Notes: generated from the sequence alone by a model not told the origin. Shown: positions 1 through 10,144, numbered from the stretch's first letter. The stretch: DNA of 64,000 bases from Aminobacterium colombiense DSM 12261 (GCF_000025885.1 NC_014011.1:930001-994000); one strand, 5' to 3'. A program made the numbers and translations.

Positions 1-638
1 GCGAACAAGGTACATAATGAAGGAGCGCCCCCCGCGAAAACTGCCGGTACGCCTGGACGAATGACGGCAAACTTTTCCATAGCAATGGCTTCTAGAGTGT
101 CACCTAAAAAGTCCATATGGTCTTTTGATATGGAAGTGATAATGGTGATTAGAACCTTTGTTAGAGTGTTTGAGGCGTCAAGCCTTCCCCCCATCCCCGC
201 TTCTATAACAGCGGCATCCACTTGGGAATCCGCTATGATGACAAAGGCAGCGGCAGTAAAAACTTCAAAAAATGTAGGGGGATCCTCTGAGAGCCTCTTG
301 TCTTGACCTATGGTTTTTATAACCTTTCGCGCGGCCTTTTTCCATGTTTCAGGGGAAAGCATTTTTCCGTCAAGAAGGAGCCGCTCCCCCATATGTACAA
401 GGTGGGGGCTTGTATAAAGCGCGACATGCATTCCAGATGATCGCAAAATTGATTCTACATAGGCTGAGGTAGATCCTTTTCCATTTGTTCCGACAACATG
501 TATTGCCGGGAAGGCACTTTCCGGATGGCCTAACAGTTCTAGCAACTTGGAAATACGCTCCAAGCCTGGATGTATTCCAGGGCTTGAAGCGCTTATTAAT
601 TCATTTTCTACTTTTTCGTAAAGAGTTCTAATGCTCAT
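1..638 (-). CDS. folC: Folylpolyglutamate synthase / dihydrofolate synthase (partial, 3' end outside window)
   Basis: ATP-dependent ligase that adds glutamate to (dihydro)folate in the cytoplasm. Only the N-terminal ~212 codons are present; the frame runs off the left edge. The Mur-ligase-type P-loop is visible as GTNGKGSTS about 50 residues in, followed by TSPHL and later EAGMGGRLDASN, which is typical of FolC. The ATG at 638 lies 3 bases beyond the valS stop, so the two genes are cotranscribed and probably translationally coupled. Identification is firm; the missing part is only a window-edge effect. Confidence 0.93.
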   Translation of the reverse strand, partial: MSIRTLYEKVENELISASSPGIHPGLERISKLLELLGHPESAFPAIHVVGTNGKGSTSAYVESILRSSGMHVALYTSPHLVHMGERLLLDGKMLSPETWKKAARKVIKTIGQDKRLSEDPPTFFEVFTAAAFVIIADSQVDAAVIEAGMGGRLDASNTLTKVLITIITSISKDHMDFLGDTLEAIAMEKFAVIRPGVPAVFAGGAPSLCTLF

Positions 639-641
639 ATT

Positions 642-3308
642 CTACGACCTTTTCAAGCTGCTTATATTGTCCGCGATTCGCTGGTGGTGGTTTTTGTTTT
701 CCTCAAGACGGCCTCGTTCTTTATCCACAACCTCTTGAGGAGCTTTGGATGTGAAGTTTTCATTGGCCAGTTTCTTCTCCATTTTATCTATATCCTTTTC
801 AACACTCTTGAGTTCCTGTTCCAGGCGCTCAATCTCAGCTTTGATGTCAAGCAGGCTTCCCACTTCCAGACTGATTTCCCCATTGGTCATAACTGAGGCG
901 AGGCATCCATGAGGTTTTTTGTCGCTATCTGAAATAATATCAACTCTCTCTACCTTCGCAAGGAGTGAGATCATATCCATATTTGCAGATACGAGTGCCT
1001 TTAAAGCATCATCATCTGTCTGAAGAATAACCCGCTCGACTTTTTGCTGAGGTGCTACCCTTGCCTCTGCCCGTAAGTTTCTGATTATACGAATTATTTC
1101 TTGAAGGGTTCCCATTTCAGACAAAGCATTGTTAAAAATTAGAGCTGAAGATGCTTTTGGCCACTCTGAACGTTCAATTGAGTCATCGCTGAATCCAAAT
1201 GTGTGCCACAGTTCCTCTGTAGCAAAAGGTATAAAGGGATGGATGAGCTTCAGTACTGTTTTAAAGACATATTCTACTATTGCCTGGGTATTTTTAACCC
1301 GTGACTCCCCTTCATCTCCCTTCAACGCAGGTTTAGACATTTCGAGGTACCAGTCGCACAGATCGCCCCAAATGAAGTCGTATAGCATTCGGGCTGCTTC
1401 CCCAATAAAATAACCGTCGAGAAGCCTTGTAATCTGCTCTGTCACTTGCTGTGTGCGTGTAAGGATCCACTGGTCATGAAGTCTAAGCTCGCCTTTATCC
1501 GGAAGCGGTTTTTCAGAGCAGTTTTCCTCTAGATTTATTAAGGCAAACCTGCTGGCATTCCAAAGCTTGTTCATAAAGAGGCGGTAGGTTTCAATTTTGT
1601 TTGTGCTTAATAGAATATCCCGCCCCTGAACAGTCAACGCCGCAAGGGTGAGACGAAGAGCATCTGCTCCGTATTTATCGATCATTGTGAGGGGGTCTAT
1701 GACGTTCCCCTTTGATTTACTCATCTTCTGGCCTTCCTCATCACGGATAAGGGCATGTATGTAGACCTCTTTGAAAGGCTCGTTTTCCATAAACTCAAGA
1801 CCCATCATAATCATGCGGGCTACCCAGAAGAAGATGATATCAAAGGCTGTTACCAGTAAGGATGTAGGATAGAAATAATTGAGTTCTTCGGTTTTCTCTG
1901 GCCACCCCAGAGTGGAAAAAGGCCACAGAGCGCTGCTGAACCACGTATCAAGAACGTCCTCGTCCTGTTGGATGCGAGCGCTTCCACATTTTTCACAATG
2001 GGTAGGATCTTCTTCAGAAACAGTTATGTGACCGCATTCCGCGCATGTCCATGCCGGGATACGATGGCCCCACCATAGCTGGCGCGATATGCACCAGTCA
2101 CGAATGTTTTCCATCCATTGGTAGTAGATTTTTTGCCATTGTTCAGGAATCCATGTGATATCTCCCTTTTCCACGGCTTCAATCCCCGCGTCTGCTAATG
2201 GCTTGGCTTTAACGAACCACTGTTCAGAAAGATAGGGCTCTACTACGGTGTGACAACGGTAACAGTGGCCGACAGAATGGTCGATCTCTTCTATCTTTTC
2301 TATGAGGCCCTGAGCTTTAAGATCTTCCACAGCTCGTTCCCGTGCTTCTAAAATAGAAAGCCCTTTATAGGCGGGGGCATTTTCATTCATGAATCCGTCG
2401 GCATCGATAACCTGAATTTGCTCGAGGTTGTGCCGTTGACCTACTAAGAAGTCGTTAGGGTCATGGGCAGGCGTTATTTTCACGCAGCCAGTTCCAAATT
2501 CCGGATCGACCATGATATCTTCAATAATGGGCACTTCTCGATCTGTAAGAGGTACACAAACCTTCCTTCCTATCATGTGGCGGTACTTTTCGGCCCGAGG
2601 ATGAACTGCAATAGCAACGTCCCCTAAAATAGTTTCAGGGCGGGTTGTTGCTACAAGAAGATACCCTTCTCCTTCTACAAAGGGATATTTCACATAATAA
2701 AGGCAGCCTTTCAGATCTTCATGCTCAACCTCAATGTCGGAAAGAGCCGTATGGCAGCGTGGGCACCAGTTAATGATGTAGCGCCCCTTGTAAATAAGGC
2801 CTTTTTTATAAAGTCTGACAAAAACAGTTCGTACGGCCTGGGAGAGACCTTCGTCGAGAGTAAACCGTTCTCTTTCCCAATCACATGAGTTCCCTAGCTT
2901 CTTCATCTGTTCTATGATTCTGCTTCCGTATTCTTCTTTCCATTCCCAAACCTTGTTGACAAATTCTTCCCTGCCCAGATCGTGTCTCGATATGCCATCT
3001 TTTGCAAGTTCCCGCTCTACCACATTCTGTGTGGCAATACCAGCGTGGTCTGTACCAGGCAGCCACAGAACATTAAAACCGTTCATCCGTTTATATCGAC
3101 AAACGATGTCCTGAAAAGTATTGTTGAAAGCATGCCCCATATGAAGGGAGCCGGTAACGTTCGGAGGCGGTATGACTATTGAAAAGGCTTCTTTCGTTGT
3201 GTCAACTTCAGCATGGAAGAGCCCTGACTCTAACCACCATGAATACCATTTATCCTCAATGGGCGTTGGATCGTAAGTCTTTGCTATTTCTTTTGTACGG
3301 ATTGCCAT
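642..3308 (-). CDS. valS: Valyl-tRNA synthetase
   Basis: Class Ia synthetase that charges tRNA-Val. The HIGH-type motif (PNVTGSLHMGHAF) is near residue 50, the editing/CP1 domain follows, then the KMSKS loop (GQKMSKSKGN) near residue 520, an anticodon-binding domain, and a C-terminal coiled coil rich in Glu/Lys, as in bacterial ValS (~880 residues). I chose the ATG at 3308 because GGAGGGGAG sits just upstream; an in-frame ATG six codons earlier (3326) has no ribosome site. It ends with a real TAG stop 3 bases before folC, which shows that amber is used as a terminator in this genome. Confidence 0.97.
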   Translation of the reverse strand: MAIRTKEIAKTYDPTPIEDKWYSWWLESGLFHAEVDTTKEAFSIVIPPPNVTGSLHMGHAFNNTFQDIVCRYKRMNGFNVLWLPGTDHAGIATQNVVERELAKDGISRHDLGREEFVNKVWEWKEEYGSRIIEQMKKLGNSCDWERERFTLDEGLSQAVRTVFVRLYKKGLIYKGRYIINWCPRCHTALSDIEVEHEDLKGCLYYVKYPFVEGEGYLLVATTRPETILGDVAIAVHPRAEKYRHMIGRKVCVPLTDREVPIIEDIMVDPEFGTGCVKITPAHDPNDFLVGQRHNLEQIQVIDADGFMNENAPAYKGLSILEARERAVEDLKAQGLIEKIEEIDHSVGHCYRCHTVVEPYLSEQWFVKAKPLADAGIEAVEKGDITWIPEQWQKIYYQWMENIRDWCISRQLWWGHRIPAWTCAECGHITVSEEDPTHCEKCGSARIQQDEDVLDTWFSSALWPFSTLGWPEKTEELNYFYPTSLLVTAFDIIFFWVARMIMMGLEFMENEPFKEVYIHALIRDEEGQKMSKSKGNVIDPLTMIDKYGADALRLTLAALTVQGRDILLSTNKIETYRLFMNKLWNASRFALINLEENCSEKPLPDKGELRLHDQWILTRTQQVTEQITRLLDGYFIGEAARMLYDFIWGDLCDWYLEMSKPALKGDEGESRVKNTQAIVEYVFKTVLKLIHPFIPFATEELWHTFGFSDDSIERSEWPKASSALIFNNALSEMGTLQEIIRIIRNLRAEARVAPQQKVERVILQTDDDALKALVSANMDMISLLAKVERVDIISDSDKKPHGCLASVMTNGEISLEVGSLLDIKAEIERLEQELKSVEKDIDKMEKKLANENFTSKAPQEVVDKERGRLEENKNHHQRIADNISSLKRS

Positions 3309-3370
3309 TGAAAGTCTCCCCTCCATTATTTCTATATCGGTAAACTTATCTGAAAATTAAAATCAAGTAT

Positions 3371-3964
3371 TTACCCTCTATTAAGATATTGTGTCAGAAA
3401 TTGACGGAATTCTCCTACTCCTGACTTGTCCTGAGCTGAAACTATAAAGGGAACTTCTATGGATTTGAGTCCCTTCCTGATATAAGAATGCAGCATCCCC
3501 TTATGTCGCCCCTTCGAAATCTTGTCGGCTTTTGTAAATACAACAAGGGATGGAATGCCTATTTGAGAAATCCATTCTTGCAGCTCTTGATCGTTTTTCA
3601 GCAAACCGTGGCGAAAATCTACCAAATGAACAAGAAGCTGCAATGTTTCTCTTTGTGTAATGTATTGTTCAATTAGCTTTGCCCATTTTTCTTTTTCTTT
3701 GAAGCCTCGGGCTGCGTATCCATAGCCTGGAAGATCCACTAGAAAAAAGTCAACTTCCGCTTCTATTTTGTAGAAGTTGACACTTCTGGTTTTTCCTGGC
3801 GTAGAACCGACATGAGCTAATTTCCGTTCCATAAGGGCATTAAGCAACATTGATTTGCCTACATTCGAACGCCCCACAAAAGCCACCTCAGGAAGAGTCT
3901 GGGGTGGAAACTGGTCTTCTTTAAATGCAGTCATTGCGAGCTGTGCTTTCCAGCGCTGAGCCAT
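3371..3964 (-). CDS. engB: Ribosome-biogenesis GTP-binding protein EngB/YsxC
   Basis: Small essential-type GTPase of the EngB/YihA/YsxC family, involved in late 50S subunit assembly. G1 is GRSNVGKS (about residue 30), G3 is DLPGYG, and G4 is TKADK. The length of 197 residues is normal for the family. The start lies 2 bases after the lon stop, so the gene is read in the same transcript as lon and clpX. This lon-engB arrangement is also familiar from Firmicutes. Nothing unusual was seen. Confidence 0.96.
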   Translation of the reverse strand: MAQRWKAQLAMTAFKEDQFPPQTLPEVAFVGRSNVGKSMLLNALMERKLAHVGSTPGKTRSVNFYKIEAEVDFFLVDLPGYGYAARGFKEKEKWAKLIEQYITQRETLQLLVHLVDFRHGLLKNDQELQEWISQIGIPSLVVFTKADKISKGRHKGMLHSYIRKGLKSIEVPFIVSAQDKSGVGEFRQFLTQYLNRG

Positions 3965-3966
3965 TT

Positions 3967-6306
3967 CTACCTCCGCTCCAGAGCTATGTCAAAAACTTCT
4001 GACACATTGTCAACAAAATAGAAGGAGAGCCCCTTAGTGACCCACTGCTCCATTTCCTCTACATCTATGCGGTTGGCGCCAGGAATAATAATGTTGCTAA
4101 TTTTTTGACGTTTTGCAGCCAGAATCTTTTCTCGAATGCCCCCTACCGGCAGAACTTTTCCCTGAAGAGAGATTTCACCCGTCATTGCTATCCCTGGAAG
4201 CACCTGTCTGCTGCTCAAAGCTGAAAGCATGACTACAGCCATGGTTATGCCTGCAGATGGCCCATCTTTTGGAATTGCTCCCTCTGGAACATGAATATGT
4301 ATATCCTGGTTTTTCCAGTTTATGTGGTCCAGACCTAGTTCGGCGCTACGGGCTCGCAGAAAGCCAAGAGCCGTCTGAGCTGATTCCTGCATAATATTCC
4401 CCAAATTGCCAGTGAGTATAATATCGCCCTTTCCAGACATGGCAACGGCTTCGATAACGAGGACATCTCCGCCGCTTTCAGTCCATGCAAGACCCACAAC
4501 CGTGCCTTTTTGTTTGTTTTGAGGAAGCTGCACATCGTAGAGCCGTGGCGCTCCCAAATAATCCTTCAGGTCTTTTACCCCTATTGTAATCTTTTTAAGG
4601 GTAGAGTCTTTTCCCTCTCTTACTATTTTAAGCGTTACCTTTCTACAGAGAGTGGCCAGGCTCCTTTGAAGATTGCGAACTCCTGCTTCCCGCGTGTAAT
4701 CCCTAATAGTTTTCTCCACTGTTTTCGAAGTAATGCTTATCATTTTGTCTGTCAATCCATGTTCTTTGAACAGCTTAGGCAGCAGATGCTTCTTCGCTAT
4801 GTGAATTTTTTCTTCGGCAACATACCCCGGCAATCGGATAACTTCCATTCTGTCCAGCAATGGTGCAGGGATAGTATGGGTTACATTGGCAGTAGTGATA
4901 AAAATTACATTGCTCAGGTCAAATGCCGATTCGATATAATGATCAGTAAAATTGCTATTTTGCGCCGGATCAAGAACCTCTAAAAGAGCTGATGCGGGAT
5001 CGCCTCTAAAATCCTGTCCGATCTTATCGATCTCATCCATTAGCATAATAGGATTTTTAGTGCCAGCTTGTCTCATTTTCTGTATGATTCGCCCTGGTTG
5101 AGCTCCCACGTAGGTTCGGCGATGACCGCGTATTTCCGCTTCATCCCGTACTCCGCCAAGAGAAAAGTTAACAAAGCGGCGTCCAAGGGCCCGCGCTATG
5201 GATTGCGCGAGAGAAGTTTTTCCTACTCCAGGAGGTCCTACAAAACAGAGAACCTGTCCTTTCGCCTCTTTTCCTGCCAATTGACGAACCGCCAAAAACT
5301 CAAGAATGCGTTCTTTAACCTTTACAAGGCCATAATGATCTTCATCGAGTATTCTTTGTGCCTTTGTAATATCCAGGTTTTCTTCTGTATAGGTATTCCA
5401 AGGTAATGCCAGAAGCCAATCCAGGTAGGTACGTAATACACTGGCTTCAGAAGAAATAGGAGGCATTTTTGAGAGCCTGTCAACTTCAATACGGGCTTTC
5501 TTGCAGACTTCTTCCGGCATCTCAGATTCTGCTATTTTTTTAAGAAGATTTTCTGTTTCTGATGAAAAATCCTCTTCTCCCAGTTCCGTTTGAATGATTT
5601 TCAGTTGCTCTCTAAGGTAATATTCACGGTGCCCCTTTTCCATTTTTTGACGTACTTGTTCCTGTATCGATTGCTCTAGCTCCATCAGCTCTATTTCTTC
5701 CATCAAAATTTTGATGAGAAGCTTAATATATTTTTCTGGATTAGTGATACTCAATAGTTTTTGTTTCTTTTCTGTTTTTATTTTCAAATGAGACGCAACC
5801 ACATCTGCAATATCGCAGGGGTGCTCAATGTTTGCAAGTGAAACGATAACCTCTTTTGGAATTTTTGCATTTATTGACACGTACTTTTCGAAAAGCTCAA
5901 GAACACTCCGTTTCAGCGCTTCCATGTTTTCTGGAAGTGCTGAAACCCACTGCACGATTGCAATATTACCCTGAAAGGTTTCTTCGTCTTCAAAAAATTC
6001 CCTGATACGCCCCCGCTGTTTTCCTTCTACAAGAATTTTTACTGTGCCATCGGGGATGCGAATCATTTGAAGCACTTTGCATAGTGTTCCTATGGTGTAG
6101 ATATCTTCAGACATAGGTTCTTCTGTTGTTAAATCTTTTTGAGCTACAACAAAAAGGGGTTTATCTTCAATACTTGCTTTTTCAATCGTTTTTAATGAGC
6201 GGGGTCTTCCTATATATAGAGGGACTATGACCCCTGGGAAAAGAACAAGATCACGTACAGGCAGAATATAACATCGTTCTGCCTGTACCGATTCCGTTAT
6301 TGTCAC
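3967..6306 (-). CDS. lon: ATP-dependent protease Lon (LonA type)
   Basis: Cytoplasmic AAA+ serine protease for damaged and regulatory proteins. An N-terminal LAN substrate-binding domain (residues ~1-200) and helical linker precede the AAA+ module with Walker A GPPGVGKTS and Walker B IMLMDEID. The C-terminal protease domain has the catalytic serine in PKDGPSAG and the catalytic lysine in GGIREKILAAKR. At 779 residues it is full length. The ATG at 6306 is immediately adjacent to the clpX stop, so translation is probably coupled. Confidence 0.97.
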   Translation of the reverse strand: MTITESVQAERCYILPVRDLVLFPGVIVPLYIGRPRSLKTIEKASIEDKPLFVVAQKDLTTEEPMSEDIYTIGTLCKVLQMIRIPDGTVKILVEGKQRGRIREFFEDEETFQGNIAIVQWVSALPENMEALKRSVLELFEKYVSINAKIPKEVIVSLANIEHPCDIADVVASHLKIKTEKKQKLLSITNPEKYIKLLIKILMEEIELMELEQSIQEQVRQKMEKGHREYYLREQLKIIQTELGEEDFSSETENLLKKIAESEMPEEVCKKARIEVDRLSKMPPISSEASVLRTYLDWLLALPWNTYTEENLDITKAQRILDEDHYGLVKVKERILEFLAVRQLAGKEAKGQVLCFVGPPGVGKTSLAQSIARALGRRFVNFSLGGVRDEAEIRGHRRTYVGAQPGRIIQKMRQAGTKNPIMLMDEIDKIGQDFRGDPASALLEVLDPAQNSNFTDHYIESAFDLSNVIFITTANVTHTIPAPLLDRMEVIRLPGYVAEEKIHIAKKHLLPKLFKEHGLTDKMISITSKTVEKTIRDYTREAGVRNLQRSLATLCRKVTLKIVREGKDSTLKKITIGVKDLKDYLGAPRLYDVQLPQNKQKGTVVGLAWTESGGDVLVIEAVAMSGKGDIILTGNLGNIMQESAQTALGFLRARSAELGLDHINWKNQDIHIHVPEGAIPKDGPSAGITMAVVMLSALSSRQVLPGIAMTGEISLQGKVLPVGGIREKILAAKRQKISNIIIPGANRIDVEEMEQWVTKGLSFYFVDNVSEVFDIALERR

Positions 6307-7602
6307 TTATGCTACCTCCTCTTGCCCCTTAATTTTTATTATGGGAGAAGCTCCTTTTTCGACCACTTCTTTTGTAATAATAATCTTCTCCACTTCATTG
6401 GAGCGTGAAGGTATTTCATACATAAGATCAAGCATGAGATATTCCATGATGGATCTTAGGCCACGTGCGCCGGTGTTTTTCTTGCGCGCCTCTTTCGCTA
6501 TGGCCTTGATAGCGTCCTGTTCGAAGAAAAGTTTCACACCCTCTATTTCAAAGGTTTTTTGATATTGCCGGATCAGAGCATTCTTGGGCTCCACAAGAAT
6601 ACGAGCCAGGGCATCATCATCTAATTCTTCGAGCGGAACAACAACGGGAAGACGTCCTATGAGTTCGGGGATAAATCCAAAAGCCATAAGGTCTTCAGGC
6701 TGCACCTGACGCATTAGCTCATAGTTTCGGTGCTCTTTCACGCTGAGAATATCCCCGCCAAAACCAATCATCTTCTTATTGACTCTTCGCCCTATAACCT
6801 CTTCAATTCCTGCAAAGGCCCCGCCGCAGATAAAAAGGATATTAGACGTATCCATCTGTATGAAGTCCTGGTATGGATGTTTTCGTCCGCCCTTAGGAGG
6901 AACATTGGAAAGTGTCCCTTCCAGAATCTTTAACAATGCCTGTTGTACCCCTTCTCCAGAAACGTCTCGTGTTATCGAAGCAGACTCAGACTTTCGTGTT
7001 ATCTTATCAAGCTCATCTATGTAGATAATTCCTCGCTCCGCCGCTTGAATATCATAGTCTGCGGCCTGCAAAAGGCGAACAAGAATATTTTCTACGTCTT
7101 CACCCACGTATCCGGCTTCAGTAAGGGTTGTAGCGTCGGCCATGGCAAAGGGAACATTCAATTTTTTGGCTAGGCTTTGTGCTAAAAGGGTTTTGCCAGA
7201 ACCTGTTGGCCCTATAAGTAAGACATTGCTCTTTTGCAGCTCAATGTCATCATTCTCTTCGCTCATGGTGCTAATTCGCTTAAAATGATTGTATACGGCT
7301 ACGGAAAGGATTTTTTTTGCGTCTTCCTGTCCAATAACGTACTGGTCGAGAAACTTCTTAACCTCAGCGGGTTTAGGAGTGTCTTTTAAGGACACGTTGA
7401 AAACGTCGCTTCCCTTGACAGAGTCGCCGCCAACTTCATCATTTAGAATTAGATTGCACAAGTGGATGCACTCATCGCAAATGTAGACACCTGGCCCAGC
7501 GATAAGTTTTCTTACCTCATTTTGTTCCTTCCCGCAAAAAGAACAACGCAGGGTGCCTTTATTTTCCCCTTTACCTTTGTCTTCAAATTTAAACATACAC
7601 AA
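6307..7602 (-). CDS. clpX: ATP-dependent Clp protease ATP-binding subunit ClpX
   Basis: AAA+ unfoldase that feeds substrates to ClpP. The N-terminal zinc-binding domain is intact (CSFC, then CDEC at about residues 20-43). Walker A is GPTGSGKT, Walker B is IIYIDELD, and the sensor/arginine region LDRMEVI-type motifs are in place. An IGF-type ClpP-docking loop (KKMIGFGG) is visible. The length of 431 residues is usual. It follows clpP with a ~95-base gap that holds a small hairpin, and directly precedes lon. Confidence 0.97.
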   Translation of the reverse strand: MCMFKFEDKGKGENKGTLRCSFCGKEQNEVRKLIAGPGVYICDECIHLCNLILNDEVGGDSVKGSDVFNVSLKDTPKPAEVKKFLDQYVIGQEDAKKILSVAVYNHFKRISTMSEENDDIELQKSNVLLIGPTGSGKTLLAQSLAKKLNVPFAMADATTLTEAGYVGEDVENILVRLLQAADYDIQAAERGIIYIDELDKITRKSESASITRDVSGEGVQQALLKILEGTLSNVPPKGGRKHPYQDFIQMDTSNILFICGGAFAGIEEVIGRRVNKKMIGFGGDILSVKEHRNYELMRQVQPEDLMAFGFIPELIGRLPVVVPLEELDDDALARILVEPKNALIRQYQKTFEIEGVKLFFEQDAIKAIAKEARKKNTGARGLRSIMEYLMLDLMYEIPSRSNEVEKIIITKEVVEKGASPIIKIKGQEEVA

Positions 7603-7635
7603 ACCTCCTTAAAGCCGGGGGCGTGAAACAGAAAG

Positions 7636-7663
7636 AAGGGAGCACCAATACACGGGCTCCCTT
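7636..7663 (-). terminator. Hairpin between clpP and clpX, possible weak terminator or attenuator
   Basis: Two perfect 8-base arms (AAGGGAGC and GCTCCCTT) enclose a 12-base loop. On the minus strand the arm is followed by a pyrimidine-rich but interrupted stretch (CTTTCTGTTTC), so termination would be partial. The position between clpP and clpX suggests it trims readthrough and sets clpP mRNA above clpX mRNA. This is inferred from sequence only. Confidence 0.5.
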
Positions 7664-7696
7664 GTCGAAATCCGCAGGCAGAAACTCTGGGAAAAT

Positions 7697-8278
7697 CTAA
7701 ACTCTAGATTCGATGACCTTATCGATGATGCTGTATTCAAGCGCTTCTGCAGCTGACATGTAAAAGTCTCTGTCCGTATCAGCCTTAATTCTTTTTCGAG
7801 TTTGCCCCGTGTGTTTGACAAGTATATCATTGATCTTTTCTCTAATCTTGAGAATTTCTTTTGCATGAATTTCAATATCTGTCGCTTGTCCATGAGCGCC
7901 TCCAAGGGGCTGATGGATCATAACTCTTGCGTTAGGCAGAGCGATCCGTTTACCAGGCGCACCTCCTGCGAGAAGTACAGCAGCCATGCTTGCTGCCTGT
8001 CCAATGCAGATCGTGGATACAGGACTTTTGATATATTGCATCGTGTCGTAGATAGCAAGTCCAGAAGAAATCACTCCTCCAGGGCTGTTGATATAAAGAT
8101 GTATATCTTTATCTGGGTCTTCGCTTTCAAGAAAAAGAAGCTGGGCAACAACAGTGTTTGCTATGGGATCATCAATTTCTTGTCCCAAAAAGATAATCCT
8201 ATCTTTTAGAAGACGGCTGTAAATATCATACGCCCGCTCCCCTCTTCCAGACTGTTCTATAACCATAGGTATAAGCAT
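7697..8278 (-). CDS. clpP: ATP-dependent Clp protease proteolytic subunit ClpP
   Basis: Self-compartmentalising serine protease that forms the tetradecameric chamber used by ClpX. The catalytic triad is visible: Ser in GQAASMAA (~residue 97), His in MIHQPLGG (~122), and Asp in the DRDFYMSA segment (~171). At 193 residues it has normal length. It lies between tig (45 bases upstream) and clpX, the standard tig-clpP-clpX order. Confidence 0.97.
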   Translation of the reverse strand: MLIPMVIEQSGRGERAYDIYSRLLKDRIIFLGQEIDDPIANTVVAQLLFLESEDPDKDIHLYINSPGGVISSGLAIYDTMQYIKSPVSTICIGQAASMAAVLLAGGAPGKRIALPNARVMIHQPLGGAHGQATDIEIHAKEILKIREKINDILVKHTGQTRKRIKADTDRDFYMSAAEALEYSIIDKVIESRV

Positions 8279-8323
8279 GTATTTTCACCACCTATCTTAC
8301 TAATACTTCAAAGACAGATCGTT

Positions 8324-9694
8324 CTATTCGGCCTGTTCTGCGATGTCCTCTTCAGTGTTTTTTTCCAAGGACGAAAATTTTTCCACTTCTTTAATGGAAA
8401 CTTTGCTCAAAAGCTCTTTCGTTGTCTTTTTGTAACGGATCCGGCTCCCCATTTCCATAACTCTGTTCTGATCTTTAAATACTGATCTCAACAAAGTATC
8501 GGTGCTTATATTATACGCTGTTGCAAGGGGTTCTACTTCAGATTCAAAGTCCTCTTTTTCAATGGAAATATCAAAGGATTCTGAAAGAGCATCGAGAACA
8601 AGATACTGACGAACTGCCCGCTCTGCCTGGTCTTTAACTCTGCTTTCATAATCTTCCAGTTCCATTCCAGATTCTGCTAAAATTTCTTCCATGGTCTTGT
8701 TAAATCTTTTTTGCGCATTTTCAGTGTCTTCCTTTTTAATATGCTCAATCTGTCGATTAATCAAAGTTTCTGGAAGCTCAACTTCCGTTTTATCTGCCAC
8801 TTTTGCAACAGCTGCATTTTCAGCCATGGTATCGCTTTCTTGGGTCATGCGGTCCACCAGGCGATTCTTTACCTCTTCACGAAAAGCTTCTTCACTGTCT
8901 ACAGAATGCCCTAAGGTCTTTTCAAAGAAAGCCGCTTCCAATGGCGGTAATTTCTTTACCTTTATTTCTTTGATAGACATATCGTACCGAATCTCTCTTC
9001 CCGCAACCTCTGGATCAGCATAGTCCTCTTCTACCTGAACAGTTGCTTCAACTTTTTCGTTGGCGACATGCCCTTTTAGTGCCTCTTTAATTCCAGGTCT
9101 CAAATCCTGAAGGCCAAGATCTACATTGACTGTTGCCGGTTCATGGGATTTTATAATTTCCCCTTCTTCGTCAAGAACGTTTGTAACGTATTCTATTTCC
9201 ACAACATCGTCATCTTCTACGGCCCGGTCAACTTTTTCGTGTTCCGCATTTTGTTTCTGCATGTTCTTGATTGCTTCATCCACCATTTCGTCAGTGACGT
9301 TAACCTTTAATTTTTCTATCTCAATGGTTTCAAGCTCAGGCAGTTTAACTTCAGGCGCAACCTCAAAAGTCAAAGTGAGAAGAACATCCTTTCCCTCTTC
9401 GAGCTTTTCTATTTCCATTTCTGGCTGGTCGATAAGGTCTAATTCATAATCTTTAACGATCTGGTCAATGGTATCAGGCATAATAGATTCAAGGGCTTCT
9501 ATAAGGATACCCTCTTTTCCAACTCTCATCTCCAAAATATTACGAGGGACTTTCCCCTTTCGGAAGCCTGGAACATTTATTTTCTGGGTCAGTTCACGAA
9601 CAGTCATATTTATGCTTTTTTGAAATTCTGTGACCTCTAACTCTACCTTTATAGTGACGAAATTCTTTTCCTGAGATACAAGCTCGGATCTCAT
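8324..9694 (-). CDS. tig: Trigger factor, ribosome-associated chaperone
   Basis: Binds the ribosome exit tunnel and shelters nascent chains. The ribosome-binding signature GFRKGKVP is at about residue 43. A central PPIase-like domain (~150-245) and a long helical, acidic C-terminal arm region follow. At 456 residues it is slightly longer than most, because of an acidic C-terminal tail ending in EEDIAEQAE. It is the first gene of the tig-clpP-clpX-lon-engB-valS-folC run and has its own upstream promoter-like sequence. Confidence 0.95.
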   Translation of the reverse strand: MRSELVSQEKNFVTIKVELEVTEFQKSINMTVRELTQKINVPGFRKGKVPRNILEMRVGKEGILIEALESIMPDTIDQIVKDYELDLIDQPEMEIEKLEEGKDVLLTLTFEVAPEVKLPELETIEIEKLKVNVTDEMVDEAIKNMQKQNAEHEKVDRAVEDDDVVEIEYVTNVLDEEGEIIKSHEPATVNVDLGLQDLRPGIKEALKGHVANEKVEATVQVEEDYADPEVAGREIRYDMSIKEIKVKKLPPLEAAFFEKTLGHSVDSEEAFREEVKNRLVDRMTQESDTMAENAAVAKVADKTEVELPETLINRQIEHIKKEDTENAQKRFNKTMEEILAESGMELEDYESRVKDQAERAVRQYLVLDALSESFDISIEKEDFESEVEPLATAYNISTDTLLRSVFKDQNRVMEMGSRIRYKKTTKELLSKVSIKEVEKFSSLEKNTEEDIAEQAE

Positions 9695-9733
9695 ACTTTA
9701 GCAACCCCTTTCAACTGGCAGACGACATGCCGT

Positions 9734-9742
9734 AGTATAGCA
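9734..9742 (-). promoter_or_regulatory. Extended -10 promoter element upstream of tig
   Basis: On the minus strand TGC directly precedes TATACT, which is a TGn-TATAAT-type extended -10 hexamer. It lies ~40 bases before the tig start codon. No good -35 hexamer is seen at 17 bases, as is common for extended -10 promoters. This is probably the entry point for the whole protein-quality-control transcript. Confidence 0.5.
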
Positions 9743-9766
9743 CATTAAAAAGTACAAACTTAGAAG

Positions 9767-9796
9767 GGCAGACCCAAAGAAATTTTCAGGTCTGCC
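9767..9796. terminator. Hairpin with plus-strand T-run between csp and tig
   Basis: Perfect 8-base arms GGCAGACC and GGTCTGCC are followed by TTTTT on the plus strand. No plus-strand gene precedes it, so on the minus strand it would act as a second barrier after csp or as part of the tig leader. The arms are A-rich upstream on the minus strand, so it can also work in that direction. Confidence 0.5.
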
Positions 9797-9877
9797 TTTT
9801 TAAACCGCTATGCATTGTACATGTTTCCTTTACGAATTGTAAAGATATAGCTAAAAATTTTATAACAAAAATAAAAA

Positions 9878-9901
9878 GGCAGCACGGGTTAAAGTGCTGC
9901 C
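9878..9901 (-). terminator. Rho-independent terminator of the cold-shock gene
   Basis: Perfect 8-base arms (GGCAGCAC / GTGCTGCC) with an 8-base loop are followed on the minus strand by TTTTTATTTTT. It sits ~40 bases downstream of the csp stop codon. This is a textbook intrinsic terminator. Confidence 0.85.
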
Positions 9902-9940
9902 TTTATTCCCATCGAAATAGAAGAATGCTGGATAAATAAA

Positions 9941-10144
9941 CTAGATTTTTTCTACGTTAGCCGCTTGCTCGCCTTTAGGCCCCTCTACGATCTCAAAAGA
10001 GACCCTTTGGCCTTCCTCGAGGGTTTTGAAGCCTTCGGTCTGAATTGCGCTGAAATGAACAAAAATGTCTTTGCCTTCGTCGGTAGTGATGAAGCCATAC
10101 CCTTTTGACGCATTAAACCATTTGACTGTTCCCTGAGTTGTCAA
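9941..10144 (-). CDS. csp: Cold-shock protein (CspA family)
   Basis: Single OB-fold nucleic-acid-binding protein of 67 residues, an RNA chaperone in the cytoplasm. RNP1-type KGYGFIT and RNP2-type DIFVHFSAI are both intact. The start is TTG at 10144, placed 7 bases behind AGGAGG; no ATG fits. It has its own sigma-70 promoter upstream with a ~55-base leader and its own terminator, so it is monocistronic. Confidence 0.95.
   Translation of the reverse strand: MTTQGTVKWFNASKGYGFITTDEGKDIFVHFSAIQTEGFKTLEEGQRVSFEIVEGPKGEQAANVEKI

Noticed and set aside
7609-7905. 98-codon minus-strand frame overlapping clpP
   Set aside because: Lies within the clpP 3' region in another frame and reads through the hairpin; clpP itself is clear.
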